Assembly (NCBI RefSeq): GCF_015690355.1
Contig: NZ_JADPRT010000022.1
Location: forward strand, 62,001-126,000
Origin: Streptacidiphilus fuscans
GTDB taxonomy: Bacteria; Actinomycetota; Actinomycetes; Streptomycetales; Streptomycetaceae
DNA length: 64,000 nucleotides
Direction of reading: 5' to 3'
In this document: in pieces, positions 8,565 to 15,864 of the stretch
How the letters are laid out: the number at the start of each line of letters is the position of its first letter
Numbering within the stretch: position 1 is the stretch's first letter
The notes under the pieces: model-generated
The model's database searches: none
What the model was told of the DNA's origin: nothing
Seen by the model: the letters and a program-made list of their open reading frames with translations, nothing else
Program-made: the position numbers and the translations under genes

Positions 8565-8716
8565 ACGGCTCGGGCGCTGATCGTCGGAGGCCGTCGGCGT
8601 GCGAAGCGTCCGATCCGGTAGGTCGCCCCCGCCCGGGGAGCGCCCAGGAAGCGCGCGTATGCTCGCTGGGACAGCGCGGTGTCCAGCAGCGCGGCGTACA
8701 GCAGGAGGATGTGCCG

Positions 8717-9160
8717 GTGGCCGGGGAGATGGTGATCCGGGCGGAGGCGCCTCCGCTGCGGACTGCGAGCGTGCTCGGGGTTCTCGTCGACGGCGAACGC
8801 GTGGGCGAGGTCAAGCAGGGCAGTCTGGCCCGCTTCCCGCTCGACGCCGGATCGCACACCGTGCGCGTCACGGCCAAGGGCGGTCGGTCCAACGACGTCG
8901 TGATCGAGATGCCCGAGGAGGGCGCGTACCGGGTGCAGGTCACCAGCACGGGCATGTCGCTGCTGGTCGGCATCCTGCCGTTCCTGTATGTGGTGTTCGG
9001 CTTCGTGCCGGGCCTGCTGATGCGCGTCGTCGCCCAGGGCGTCGTGGCCGAGGGAACTCCGTCGCAGGCTGCGGCCGAGGCCGTCGATCCGGGCGAGGCG
9101 GCTCCGAACGGCCTCTGGTGGCAGGCCGACCCAAAGCTGGCCAAGCGCTTCCAGAGCTGA
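8717..9160 (+). CDS. small membrane protein with PEGA-like N-terminal domain
   Basis: A 147-residue protein of unknown role. Residues 5-75 look like a small beta-sandwich (VLVDGERVGEVKQGSLARFP, then LDAGSHTVRVTAKGGRS), resembling PEGA-type surface domains. One hydrophobic helix follows (LLVGILPFLYVVFGFVPGLL), then an Ala/Glu-rich tail ending WWQADPKLAKRFQS. GTG 8717 is preferred over GTG 8711 because AGGAGG at 8703-8708 then lies 8 nt upstream instead of 2. Likely a single-pass membrane protein. No operon partner. Confidence 0.65.
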   Translation: MAGEMVIRAEAPPLRTASVLGVLVDGERVGEVKQGSLARFPLDAGSHTVRVTAKGGRSNDVVIEMPEEGAYRVQVTSTGMSLLVGILPFLYVVFGFVPGLLMRVVAQGVVAEGTPSQAAAEAVDPGEAAPNGLWWQADPKLAKRFQS

Positions 9161-9195
9161 CGGCCGTCCCGACGGTGAGCCCGTAGCATCGGCGT

Positions 9196-9798
9196 ATGGA
9201 TCAGCGCCGGATGGATCACCGGGACGTCGACGCTGCGGTCGCCGAGATGCTGCGTGTGCTGGGGCCGCACACGTCCGAGGACTGGTCCGGCCCGGCGGGC
9301 ACGCTCAGCTGGAGCTGCCGCGAGACGGCCGCGCATGTGGCACATGATCTGTTCGCCTACGCCTGCCAGTTGACGGCTCGTCCGGACGACGCCTACCTGC
9401 CGCTCGATCTGACGGTCCGTCCGTCCGCCTCCCTGACGGAGGTGTTGCAGGCGGTCTCGGCCTGCGGCGGGCTGCTGTCCGCCGCGTTGGCCGCAGCCCC
9501 GCCGGAGGCGCGGGCCTGGCACTGGGGTCCGACGGACCCGACCGGCTTCGCGGCCATGGGCGTGACCGAGACCCTGGTCCACACCCACGACATCACCACC
9601 GGTCTCGGCCTGGTCTGGGAGCCGCCCGCCGATGCCGCCGCAGCGGCCCTGATCAGGCTGTTCCCGGACGCGCCGAGCACCGCCGAGGGCGCGGTCACGC
9701 CGGGGCAGGCGCTGCTCTGGTGCACCGGGCGCACGACCCTTCCTGGCTTGCCGCGCCGGACCTCCTGGACCTGGCGGGCCGCCGTCGCGGAGGAGTGA
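9196..9798 (+). CDS. DinB / maleylpyruvate-isomerase-fold protein
   Basis: A 200-residue protein with the four-helix DinB/MDMPI fold pattern. The N-terminal helix carries SWSCRETAAHVAHDLFAYAC, and the C-terminal part has FAAMGVTETLVHTHDITTGL; the three separated histidines (in AAHVAHD and VHTHD) fit the metal-binding triad of mycothiol-dependent DinB enzymes. Activity is probably thiol transfer or isomerisation using mycothiol, but the substrate is unknown. TAGCAT at 9184-9189 sits 6 nt before the ATG, suggesting a leaderless start. The following damaged GNAT begins 5 nt after its stop. Confidence 0.75.
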   Translation: MDQRRMDHRDVDAAVAEMLRVLGPHTSEDWSGPAGTLSWSCRETAAHVAHDLFAYACQLTARPDDAYLPLDLTVRPSASLTEVLQAVSACGGLLSAALAAAPPEARAWHWGPTDPTGFAAMGVTETLVHTHDITTGLGLVWEPPADAAAAALIRLFPDAPSTAEGAVTPGQALLWCTGRTTLPGLPRRTSWTWRAAVAEE

Positions 9799-9803
9799 GT
9801 GCC

Positions 9804-10055
9804 GTGACGGACTTCCGCGTACGCGCCGCCGGTGCGGGGGACCGCGCGTGGATCGCCGAGTTGCTCGGTGCGTGGTTGGTGACCACCAATGACAACCTCG
9901 ACGCGCTGCGGTTCTACCAGCGACGTGGCCTGCGGATCGTCGGCGTTGCGCCGGGTGCGGTGGACGCGGCGCGGCGCTTCAAGCCGTCCATCCCGGTGAC
10001 CGGCGAGTACGGCATCCCGCTGCGCGACGAGCTGACGCTCGAACTGCGCTGGTAG
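9804..10055 (+). pseudogene. GNAT acetyltransferase with internal deletion
   Basis: Only 83 codons remain. It begins like a normal GNAT (VTDFRVRAAGAGDRAWIAEL) and then jumps at about residue 19 straight into the usual late region (AWLVTTNDNLDALRFYQRRG), ending GEYGIPLRDELTLELRW. Full-length relatives are about 150-160 residues and carry the acetyl-CoA-binding R/Q-x-x-G-x-G/A loop in the missing middle. An in-frame loss of about 70 residues therefore removes the catalytic core. It is probably inactive, although the frame is still open. It follows the DinB-like gene by 5 nt. Confidence 0.7.
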
Positions 10056-10071
10056 CGACCGCTCCTGGGGC

Positions 10072-10878
10072 TCACTGTGCCGCCGCCGCGTCGGTGGTAC
10101 GGCCGCTGGTGCCTCCGCCGCTGGAAGGGTGGAACTGCGCGTACAGGACGGTCGCGTCGTCGTGGCGCTTGCCGCGGAACGAGCCTTCGGCCAGGTCGAG
10201 TTCGTGCTTGCGGACGGCGTCGACGAGATGGGACGGGCCGTCCGTGCCGAGCGCGTCGAGGAGTCCGGGCCAGGTCCAGCCGAAGCGGTCCACCAGGCGG
10301 CCGATGCCGTCGGAGAGCGCGGCCACGTCACGGACGCGGGAGAGGGAGTGGGAGGCGGTGACCGCCTGCTCCGCCGCCTCGGGGCGGGCCGAGGCGACCC
10401 AGAAGCCGCCGGGGGCGTTGCGCAGGCGGCTCACCGACTCCCGGTCGTAGGCGGGCAGATGGTCGATCCGGTCGTCGGCGTGGACCTCGACGCGGCCGTC
10501 CACGCCGCGGACCACGATCGGGGAGTCGGCCAGCACCAGGCAGTCCAGCCGGTCCGCGTCCGGGGCGACGCGGAGCAGTGCCACCGTCGCTGACGGACTG
10601 TCAGGGTTGTCGAGGTCGCACTGCGGATGCAGGTCCCGGGTGCGCAGGATCGCCTGGCGCAGCACCTCCGGCAGCGGCTCGTCCGGATGCGACAGCAGGA
10701 AGCCCGCCAGCTCCGCGCCCAGCCGCTGGACGAACCACGCCACGTCGTGGACGCAGCCGGTCGGCAGGCCACTGGCGGTTGCCCCGTCCAGCACGAGCGC
10801 GAACAGTGGTCCGGCGATGACGAAGTCCTCGTTGGCGGCGGTGTCCGGGCTCGGCTCGCAGGCGTAGCTGATCTGCAC
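10072..10878 (-). CDS. PP2C-like serine/threonine phosphatase domain protein
   Basis: A 268-residue protein with the spacing of a PP2C phosphatase: NEDFVIAG near residue 16, FALVLDGATAS near 27 (the metal-binding DG), then VLADSPIVVRGVDG, AALSDGIGRLVDRFGWTW and the final RGKRHDDATVLYAQ, in which DDA is the usual last metal-binding pair. The family hydrolyses phospho-Ser/Thr, and stand-alone bacterial forms often lack part of the catalytic set. GTG 10878 has AAGGAG upstream. It converges with the damaged GNAT, separated by 16 nt. Likely a cytosolic signalling phosphatase; the partner kinase is not in the window. Confidence 0.7.
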   Translation of the reverse strand: MQISYACEPSPDTAANEDFVIAGPLFALVLDGATASGLPTGCVHDVAWFVQRLGAELAGFLLSHPDEPLPEVLRQAILRTRDLHPQCDLDNPDSPSATVALLRVAPDADRLDCLVLADSPIVVRGVDGRVEVHADDRIDHLPAYDRESVSRLRNAPGGFWVASARPEAAEQAVTASHSLSRVRDVAALSDGIGRLVDRFGWTWPGLLDALGTDGPSHLVDAVRKHELDLAEGSFRGKRHDDATVLYAQFHPSSGGGTSGRTTDAAAAQ

Positions 10879-10997
10879 GGCGCTGGGGCTCCTTCAGGCT
10901 CTCTGTTGCGCGATCTCCGTCGGTGCTCTTCCCCGATCATGCCCGTCCTCACGTGTCCCGGCCCAGCGACACGGGCGCTGTGCCTAGGCTGTCGTGC

Positions 10998-11447
10998 ATG
11001 GACCGCGACTTGGAGCACGGGCACGCGCACGGCACGCCGGCGAGCACCGCAGACCCCGGCGTCGACGGCATCGGGCCGAAGCGCCTCGACCCGCCCGCAG
11101 CCGCCGCGTTGCTGCGCCTGGCGGCGCGGGTGGAACGCGATCTGTTGGCCGCCGGTCTGGAGGCCAAGCCGTACGAGGTGACGCCCTCCACCCGCGCCGG
11201 GGCCGAGGTCGAGGTCGACGCGTTCGACGACGCGGTGGGTGGCGTGTGGCTGCACTGGCGGGTGCACCCGGACGTCGACGCGGAGACGGAGGCGGGCGGA
11301 TCGGTCCGGATCGTCATGGCCGAGGCGCTGGTCCGCACGCTCGCCGCCCTCGGGTACCGCAGTGAGCACGGGCAGGACAGCCTGCGGCCGTACGCGGTCC
11401 GCGTGCTGTCGGGACCGCCGGAGGGGCAGGCCGGGGCCGGCCGGTAA
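10998..11447 (+). CDS. conserved hypothetical protein
   Basis: A 149-residue protein with no recognised domain. The N-terminus is His/Gly-rich (MDRDLEHGHAHGTPASTADP), followed by a helix (PAAAALLRLAARVERDLLAA) and a beta-rich half with GGVWLHWRVHPDVDAETE. The ATG at 10998 is taken because TAGGCT at 10985-10990 lies 7 nt upstream, a leaderless arrangement; the HGHAH stretch could bind metal but this is speculation. Its TAA is followed within 5 nt by the promoter of the next unit, so it is a single-gene unit. Confidence 0.55.
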   Translation: MDRDLEHGHAHGTPASTADPGVDGIGPKRLDPPAAAALLRLAARVERDLLAAGLEAKPYEVTPSTRAGAEVEVDAFDDAVGGVWLHWRVHPDVDAETEAGGSVRIVMAEALVRTLAALGYRSEHGQDSLRPYAVRVLSGPPEGQAGAGR

Positions 11448-11451
11448 CGCG

Positions 11452-11481
11452 TTGCCGGAGTCGTGGGGCGTGTACTAACGT
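11452..11481 (+). promoter_or_regulatory. promoter before the putative leader peptide and VOC gene
   Basis: TTGCCG at 11452-11457 and TAACGT at 11476-11481 are 18 nt apart. The box ends 7 nt before GTG 11489 and 165 nt before the VOC start, so the transcript either starts leaderless on a short peptide or has a long 5-prime leader. Confidence 0.6.
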
Positions 11482-11488
11482 CGGTTCT

Positions 11489-11545
11489 GTGACTGCCGGG
11501 TCGGCCATGGGCCATGCACGAGACAGGCGCCCGGCAAGGGCGTGA
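11489..11545 (+). CDS. possible 18-residue leader peptide
   Basis: GTG 11489 is placed for leaderless translation 7 nt after the -10 box. It encodes MTAGSAMGHARDRRPARA then TGA. Four of the last eight residues are arginine, using CGA, AGG, CGC and AGG; CGA and AGG are uncommon in this GC3-rich genome. The peptide ends 6 nt before a strong hairpin and 100 nt before the VOC gene. This layout resembles a translational attenuator, but no homologue is recognised and translation is unproven. Confidence 0.35.
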   Translation: MTAGSAMGHARDRRPARA

Positions 11546-11551
11546 GCGCAG

Positions 11552-11570
11552 GGTGGGCCAGGGGCCCACC
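11552..11570 (+). promoter_or_regulatory. hairpin in the VOC gene leader
   Basis: GGTGGGCC (11552-11559) pairs perfectly with GGCCCACC (11563-11570) around a 3-nt loop. Two further GGGCCC blocks around 11594-11614, separated by a CTTTCTTC stretch, can pair with each other and give an alternative structure. Confidence 0.55.
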
Positions 11571-11645
11571 GCTTCTTCGAGATCCCGTCCTTCGGGGCCC
11601 CTTTCTTCGGGCCCGTCCGAACTTCGATCCGGAGAGCACACTCTG

Positions 11646-12065
11646 ATGACTGATCAATTCCCTGGCACCACCAGCACTGGCACCACCACGGTCCAGCTCA
11701 ACCACACTGCGGTCCTGGCCAAGGACCGGCAGGTGTCCGCCGAGTTCCTGGCCGAGATCCTCGGCCTCACCGTCGGCGCGCCGTTCGGCCCGTTCCTGCC
11801 GATCGAGCTCGGCAACGGCGTCACGCTCGACTACTACGAGCTGCGCGACCAGCCCGTCCAGAGCCAGCACTACGCCTTCCTGGTGCCGGACGAGGCGTTC
11901 GACGGCATGATCGCCCGCCTGGAGGCGGCGCACGTGACCTACTACGGCGACCCCCAGCACACCCGGCCGGGCGAGCTCAGCGCCTACTTCGGCGGCCGTG
12001 GGGCGTACTTCGAGGACCCCGACGGCCACAACATGGAGATCCTGACCCGCCCCTACACCCGCTGA
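11646..12065 (+). CDS. VOC superfamily (glyoxalase/bleomycin-resistance) protein
   Basis: A 139-residue single-domain VOC protein starting MTDQFPGTTSTGTTTVQLNH. The first metal ligand is probably the His of VQLNHTAVLAKDR (about residue 20). The paired beta-alpha-beta-beta-beta modules end in GRGAYFEDPDGHNMEILTRP, the typical VOC terminus where the E of MEIL is a metal ligand. VOC proteins act as dimers on small molecules: lyases, dioxygenases or drug-binding resistance proteins. The substrate cannot be told. GGAGAG at 11631-11636 is a good ribosome site with a 9-nt gap. The long structured leader suggests regulated expression. Confidence 0.85.
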   Translation: MTDQFPGTTSTGTTTVQLNHTAVLAKDRQVSAEFLAEILGLTVGAPFGPFLPIELGNGVTLDYYELRDQPVQSQHYAFLVPDEAFDGMIARLEAAHVTYYGDPQHTRPGELSAYFGGRGAYFEDPDGHNMEILTRPYTR

Positions 12066-12078
12066 ATCAGCCGGCCTC

Positions 12079-13605
12079 TCAGGCGGGAGCGACGACGCGC
12101 AGTCGCCTCACGCCGGGGTCCTCGGCCCCGCGCACGTGGCCGCCCGGCGTGGCGGCGGTGTCCCGCAGGAAGGCGACCAGTTCGGCGGTGACCACCTCGC
12201 CGGGCAGGACGTTGGGGATGCCGGGCGGGTAGGCGGCGAGGGTGGCCGCCGAGACCCGCCCGACGGCCTCGTCGGCCGGGACGGCGCGGCTGGGCGCGAA
12301 GAACGCCTCGCGCGGTGTCATCCGCATCTCGCCGGGAGCGGGGAGCTTGAGATGCTCACGCTCCTGGCGGGGTGCCGGCTGGGGCGGCAGCGCGTGCAAC
12401 GCGTCGACGAAGCGGAGCGCGTCCGGAGCCGCGCCGGCCCCGACCACGGCGACGATCGCGGAGTCGGTGGCGACCTCGACCAGGACCTGATGGTCCGTCA
12501 TGAGAAGCTGCTGCGCCTCGTGACCGGTGATGCCGCCGATGCGGGTGTCGACGGCCACGCGCAGCGGGTCGGCGGCGGCGATGTCGGGGAACTGGCCGAA
12601 GCCGTCGCCGACCACGGCGAAGCGTCCGCGCGCCCGTATCTGATCGCGCATCAGATCGGCCGCCCGCAGCGACGTCTCGACGAGTCCGGGGTCGGTCGCC
12701 AGGCGGCGGCGGGTCAGGTCCAGGGAGCCGATCAGCAGGGCGCTCTCGCTGGTGGACTGGGTGAGGTGGAACGCCCGGTCCAGCACGGGTTCGAGGGCGT
12801 CGGCGAACGGTCCGTCGCCGAGGTGGAGCATGGCCGACTGGGTCAGGCTGCCGCCGAGCTTGTGGGTGCTGGAGATCACCAGATCCGCGCCCAGGGCGAG
12901 GGCGTTCTGCGGGAGCGACGGATGGAATCCGAAGTGGGCTCCCCAGGCCTCGTCCACCACCAGCGGCACGCCGGCCGCGTGGGCGGCGTCGGCCAGGGCG
13001 CGGACGTCGGCCACCGCGCCGAAGTAACTGGGCGTCACCACATAGGCCGCAGCCGCGTCCGGGTGCTCGGCGAGGGCGACGGCCAGGTCGTGGGCGGTGA
13101 CGCCGTGGGCGATGCCGAGGTCGTGGTCCACGCTCGGCTGGACGAAGGCGGCCCGGAAGCCGGACAGCACCAGCCCGTCCACGACGCTGGAGTGCACGCT
13201 GCGCTGCACGACCAGCGGCGCGTCCTCGGTGTGGCGGCTCAGCGCGCGGAGGGCGAGCACGGCGATGCGGTTGCCCTGGGACGCGCCGTTGGTGAGGAAC
13301 CAGGTCCGTCGCGCGCCCCAGGCCTCGGCGGCGAGCCGCAGCGCCTGGCTGCGCGGGTTGTCCGCGCCCTTGTCGATCCCGTCGAGCAGCGGTGGGACGT
13401 CCAGGCGCAGTGGGGCGTCGCCGGTGAAGGCGGCGAGTTGCGCGAAGGCGTCCGGGTCGGCGGCGTGGCCGGGGACGTTGAGCCGGAGCCAGGGCGTGCG
13501 CGCGTGGGCGGTCAACGCGTCGGCGTACGGCGCGGCGGACTGGGCCAGGGGCTGGGCGAGGAGCTGGGCGATGGACAGGGTGCGGGCGCGGTTCTCGGTG
13601 GACAC
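12079..13605 (-). CDS. Orn/Lys/Arg decarboxylase-like PLP enzyme
   Basis: A 508-residue fold-type I PLP enzyme. The order of motifs matches the basic amino-acid decarboxylases: an N-terminal LNVPGHAADPDAF, then FLTNGASQGNRIAVLAL, VVQRSVHSSVVDGLVLSG, PLVVDEAWGAHFGFHP (the cofactor-binding Asp and His), SSTHKLGGSLTQSAML (the SxHK Schiff-base lysine), and the C-terminal small domain. The reaction is probably decarboxylation of lysine, arginine or ornithine in the cytosol, but specificity is not readable. GTG 13605 is used; ATG 13629 is an alternative. It is divergent from a LysR gene, which likely controls it. Confidence 0.85.
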   Translation of the reverse strand: MSTENRARTLSIAQLLAQPLAQSAAPYADALTAHARTPWLRLNVPGHAADPDAFAQLAAFTGDAPLRLDVPPLLDGIDKGADNPRSQALRLAAEAWGARRTWFLTNGASQGNRIAVLALRALSRHTEDAPLVVQRSVHSSVVDGLVLSGFRAAFVQPSVDHDLGIAHGVTAHDLAVALAEHPDAAAAYVVTPSYFGAVADVRALADAAHAAGVPLVVDEAWGAHFGFHPSLPQNALALGADLVISSTHKLGGSLTQSAMLHLGDGPFADALEPVLDRAFHLTQSTSESALLIGSLDLTRRRLATDPGLVETSLRAADLMRDQIRARGRFAVVGDGFGQFPDIAAADPLRVAVDTRIGGITGHEAQQLLMTDHQVLVEVATDSAIVAVVGAGAAPDALRFVDALHALPPQPAPRQEREHLKLPAPGEMRMTPREAFFAPSRAVPADEAVGRVSAATLAAYPPGIPNVLPGEVVTAELVAFLRDTAATPGGHVRGAEDPGVRRLRVVAPA

Positions 13606-13662
13606 GGGTCGAGAATGACACCGAGTCATCGGCAGAGGAATACTGGAAAGATCTGCCTCCCT

Positions 13663-13677
13663 CCATAGAGAGTATGG
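13663..13677. promoter_or_regulatory. palindrome between decarboxylase and LysR
   Basis: CCATAGAGAGTATGG, a 5-5-5 inverted repeat of the ATA-N-TAT kind bound by LysR regulators. It overlaps ATG 13674, which suggests that LysR translation may begin at GTG 13677 or GTG 13686 and that the site is autoregulatory. Confidence 0.5.
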
Positions 13678-14642
13678 TGATCGACGTGCTGGAACTGCGC
13701 CAGTTCCAGGTGCTGCGGGCGATCGCCCGCGAGGGCTCGCTCGCGGCGGCGGCACGGTCGCTGCACTACAGCCAGCCGACGATCGCGCACCATCTGGCGG
13801 CCATCGAGTCGCACTTCGGCGCCCCGCTGGTGCACCGAGGCCCGCGCGGCGTGCGGCTCACCGAGGCCGGACGGCTGGTACTGCCGCACGCGGAGGCCGT
13901 GCTCGGCCGGGTGGGGTTGGTCGAGCGGGAGGTGCGGGCCTTGGTCGAGCAGGGCGCGAGGTCGCTGCACGTCGGCACGTTCCCGACCGCAGGCGCACTC
14001 CTGCTGCCGCCCGCCGTACGGGAGTTGGCCCAGGAGGGCGTCAGGGTCCAGCTCGTGGAGGGGGAACTGCCCACGGTGGTCGAGGCGTTGCGCACCGGGG
14101 CCGTGCAGATCGCGCTGGTCTACTCCCAGCCGGGCGAACCGCTCGACCTGGGCGAGGAGTTCGCGCTGCACCACCTCCTCGACGACCCGCTGCTGCTCGC
14201 CCTGCCCGCGGACCATCCGCTGGCCGCTCTGGACCGCGTCCCGCTGGGGGAGCTGCGGGACGAGGGCTGGATCATGGGCGCGAGCGACTGGGATCCGTGC
14301 GACCGGGTGCTCAGCTGGGCCTGTGCGCAGGAGGGCTTCGAGCCCGTCCGGGTCATGCGCACCGACGACTACGGCATGCTCAAGGGCTTCGTCGCGGCGG
14401 GCACGGCGGTCGCCCTGATCCCGCGACTCGCGCTGACCGGACAGGAGTCGGCGCTGGACCTGGCCGTCCGCCCCGTCGCCGGGCCGGCGCTGGCGAGGCG
14501 GGTCAGCGTGGCGATGCTCCGCGCCACGGTCTCCGACGCCGCCGAGACGCTGCGCGAGGCCTTGAGCGTGCAGGCGCGGACGATCGAGGCGGCCTGGCGC
14601 GCGCATCCCCTCCGAACTCCGAACAGAGCGGTAGGGCGGTAA
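13674..14642 (+). CDS. LysR family regulator
   Basis: A 322-residue LysR protein. The winged HTH spans about residues 5-65 (LELRQFQVLRAIAREGSLAA through HYSQPTIAHHLAAIESHFGA and RLTEAGRLVLPHAEAVLGR). The co-inducer domain follows from about 90 to 300. It is divergent from the PLP decarboxylase and most likely controls it in response to an amino acid or polyamine; this is inference from layout. The ATG is inside a palindrome, so a start three to twelve bases downstream is possible. Confidence 0.9.
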   Translation: MVIDVLELRQFQVLRAIAREGSLAAAARSLHYSQPTIAHHLAAIESHFGAPLVHRGPRGVRLTEAGRLVLPHAEAVLGRVGLVEREVRALVEQGARSLHVGTFPTAGALLLPPAVRELAQEGVRVQLVEGELPTVVEALRTGAVQIALVYSQPGEPLDLGEEFALHHLLDDPLLLALPADHPLAALDRVPLGELRDEGWIMGASDWDPCDRVLSWACAQEGFEPVRVMRTDDYGMLKGFVAAGTAVALIPRLALTGQESALDLAVRPVAGPALARRVSVAMLRATVSDAAETLREALSVQARTIEAAWRAHPLRTPNRAVGR

Positions 14643-14651
14643 CAGGGGGCG

Positions 14652-15542
14652 TCAGCCGCGCTTGTCGGCGGTGACCAGGTAGTAGTCGAGAATGCCCTGC
14701 TCGTAGGCGGCCAGGAAGTTGCGCGGCCAGGTGCCCGGGTCCCACCACCGCGAGAGCCAGCGGTCCCAGCCGGGCCAGACGTCCGCGCCGATCGACGTGG
14801 CGCGCACGTCGGTGAGCCCGGCCGCGGTGGCGGCGTCGGTGAGGGCGGTGACCGGGTGGGCGATGTCCAGGCCGTTGGCGAAGGTGTCCAGCAGCGCGGC
14901 GAGCTCCGCCGGGCGGCCGGGGGCGGCGTCGGTGGTGAAGAAGCTGGTCACGGCCATCCGACCGCCTGGTCGAAGCACCCGTGCGGTCTCCCGCGCGAAC
15001 GCGGTGAGGTCCGGGAAGTGCTGGGCGGCCTCGACGCTGACGACGGCGTCGAACCCGCCGTCCGGTAGCGGCATGCGCTCCGCTGCTCCCTGGACGAACC
15101 GCAGCGGTCGGGGCCCGTCATGCCGGGGATTGCCGTCGAGCGGCTCGCCCCGCAGCAGCTCGGCCTGTGCGGCGCGGGCGCGGGTCAGCTGGTCGGGGTG
15201 GATGTCCATCCCGGTGACCGTTGCGCCGTCGTGTTCACGCACGGTCAGCGCGCAGCCCGTGCCGAGCCCGCAGCCGACCTCGAGGACCGTCGGCGCCTTG
15301 GGCAGCGCGGCGGCGTCGAGGACGAGTCGGTAGAGGTCTTTCTGGCTGCGGATCCGGTCGGTCTCGGTGAGCGGGCGGTCGGGGGTGAGGTTGATGCCGT
15401 GCCAGTGGCCGAAGTTGATGAAGCCTCCCGCGAAGATCGGGAGATTGCCCAGGTCGACGGGGCCGTAGGTCTCGCGTACCGCCGGACGCATGGAGGGAGC
15501 GTCCTGCTGCGTGTCGGTGGCTGCGTCCGCTGCGTCTGTCAT
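14652..15542 (-). CDS. class I SAM-dependent methyltransferase
   Basis: A 296-residue Rossmann methyltransferase. Motif I is VLEVGCGLGTGCALTVREH (about residues 90-108); motif II has TGMDIHPDQLTRARAAQ; motif IV is FDAVVSVEAAQHFPDL; and motif V follows with RVLRPGGRMAVTSFF. The N-terminal INFGHWHGINLTPDRPL segment before the Rossmann core is shared with small-molecule and polyketide-tailoring methyltransferases. The acceptor is unknown. ATG 15542 is chosen over GTG 15548 because TACAGT (15556-15551 on the minus strand) lies 8 nt before it. It converges with the LysR gene, with 9 nt between. Confidence 0.85.
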   Translation of the reverse strand: MTDAADAATDTQQDAPSMRPAVRETYGPVDLGNLPIFAGGFINFGHWHGINLTPDRPLTETDRIRSQKDLYRLVLDAAALPKAPTVLEVGCGLGTGCALTVREHDGATVTGMDIHPDQLTRARAAQAELLRGEPLDGNPRHDGPRPLRFVQGAAERMPLPDGGFDAVVSVEAAQHFPDLTAFARETARVLRPGGRMAVTSFFTTDAAPGRPAELAALLDTFANGLDIAHPVTALTDAATAAGLTDVRATSIGADVWPGWDRWLSRWWDPGTWPRNFLAAYEQGILDYYLVTADKRG

Positions 15543-15548
15543 GGACAC

Positions 15549-15864
15549 CGACTGTACGCCCGGCGTCGCTCAGTGTGGCGCAGGCGAGGGGCGTGCGCGG
15601 CGGCGCGCGTCATTGGAGGAAGCAATATTAAACAAAGTGTTGACGCAAGGTTCTTTGGAGGCTTAGCTAGGCGACAAGCAAAAGCAGCGAAGCCGGTCGT
15701 GCCACCCACACACGGTTTTTGCTGCGCGGGCACTGACGCACCGTCAGCCGCATTTCGGCCCGGCCTCTGCCGCCGAGGCCGTTTCGCACCACCATCATCG
15801 CACCGCGCCGCCCTTCCGCTCCTGTGTGCCGGAAGGCACGCCGAGCCTGGAGGGTGAATTCCGC
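15549..15864 (+). promoter_or_regulatory. 316-nt gap: promoter and structured leader of the purine permease
   Basis: TTGACG at 15640-15645 with TTAGCT at 15663-15668 (17 nt) or TAGCTA at 15664-15669 (18 nt) makes the strongest sigma-70-like promoter in this part. The leader of about 190 nt holds three local hairpins: CTGACG/CGTCAG at 15733-15747, CGGCCTC/GAGGCCG at 15761-15781, and a 7-bp stem capped by GGAA at 15824-15841, ending 8 nt before the ribosome site. An AT-rich patch precedes the promoter. No gene is seen. Confidence 0.6.

Noticed and set aside
5365..9588. A 1407-codon minus-strand open frame running through the exporter, the TetR gene and beyond
   Set aside because: Only the part from ATG 7668 has MMPL sequence; the rest is the antisense of the TetR and other genes, kept open by high GC content.
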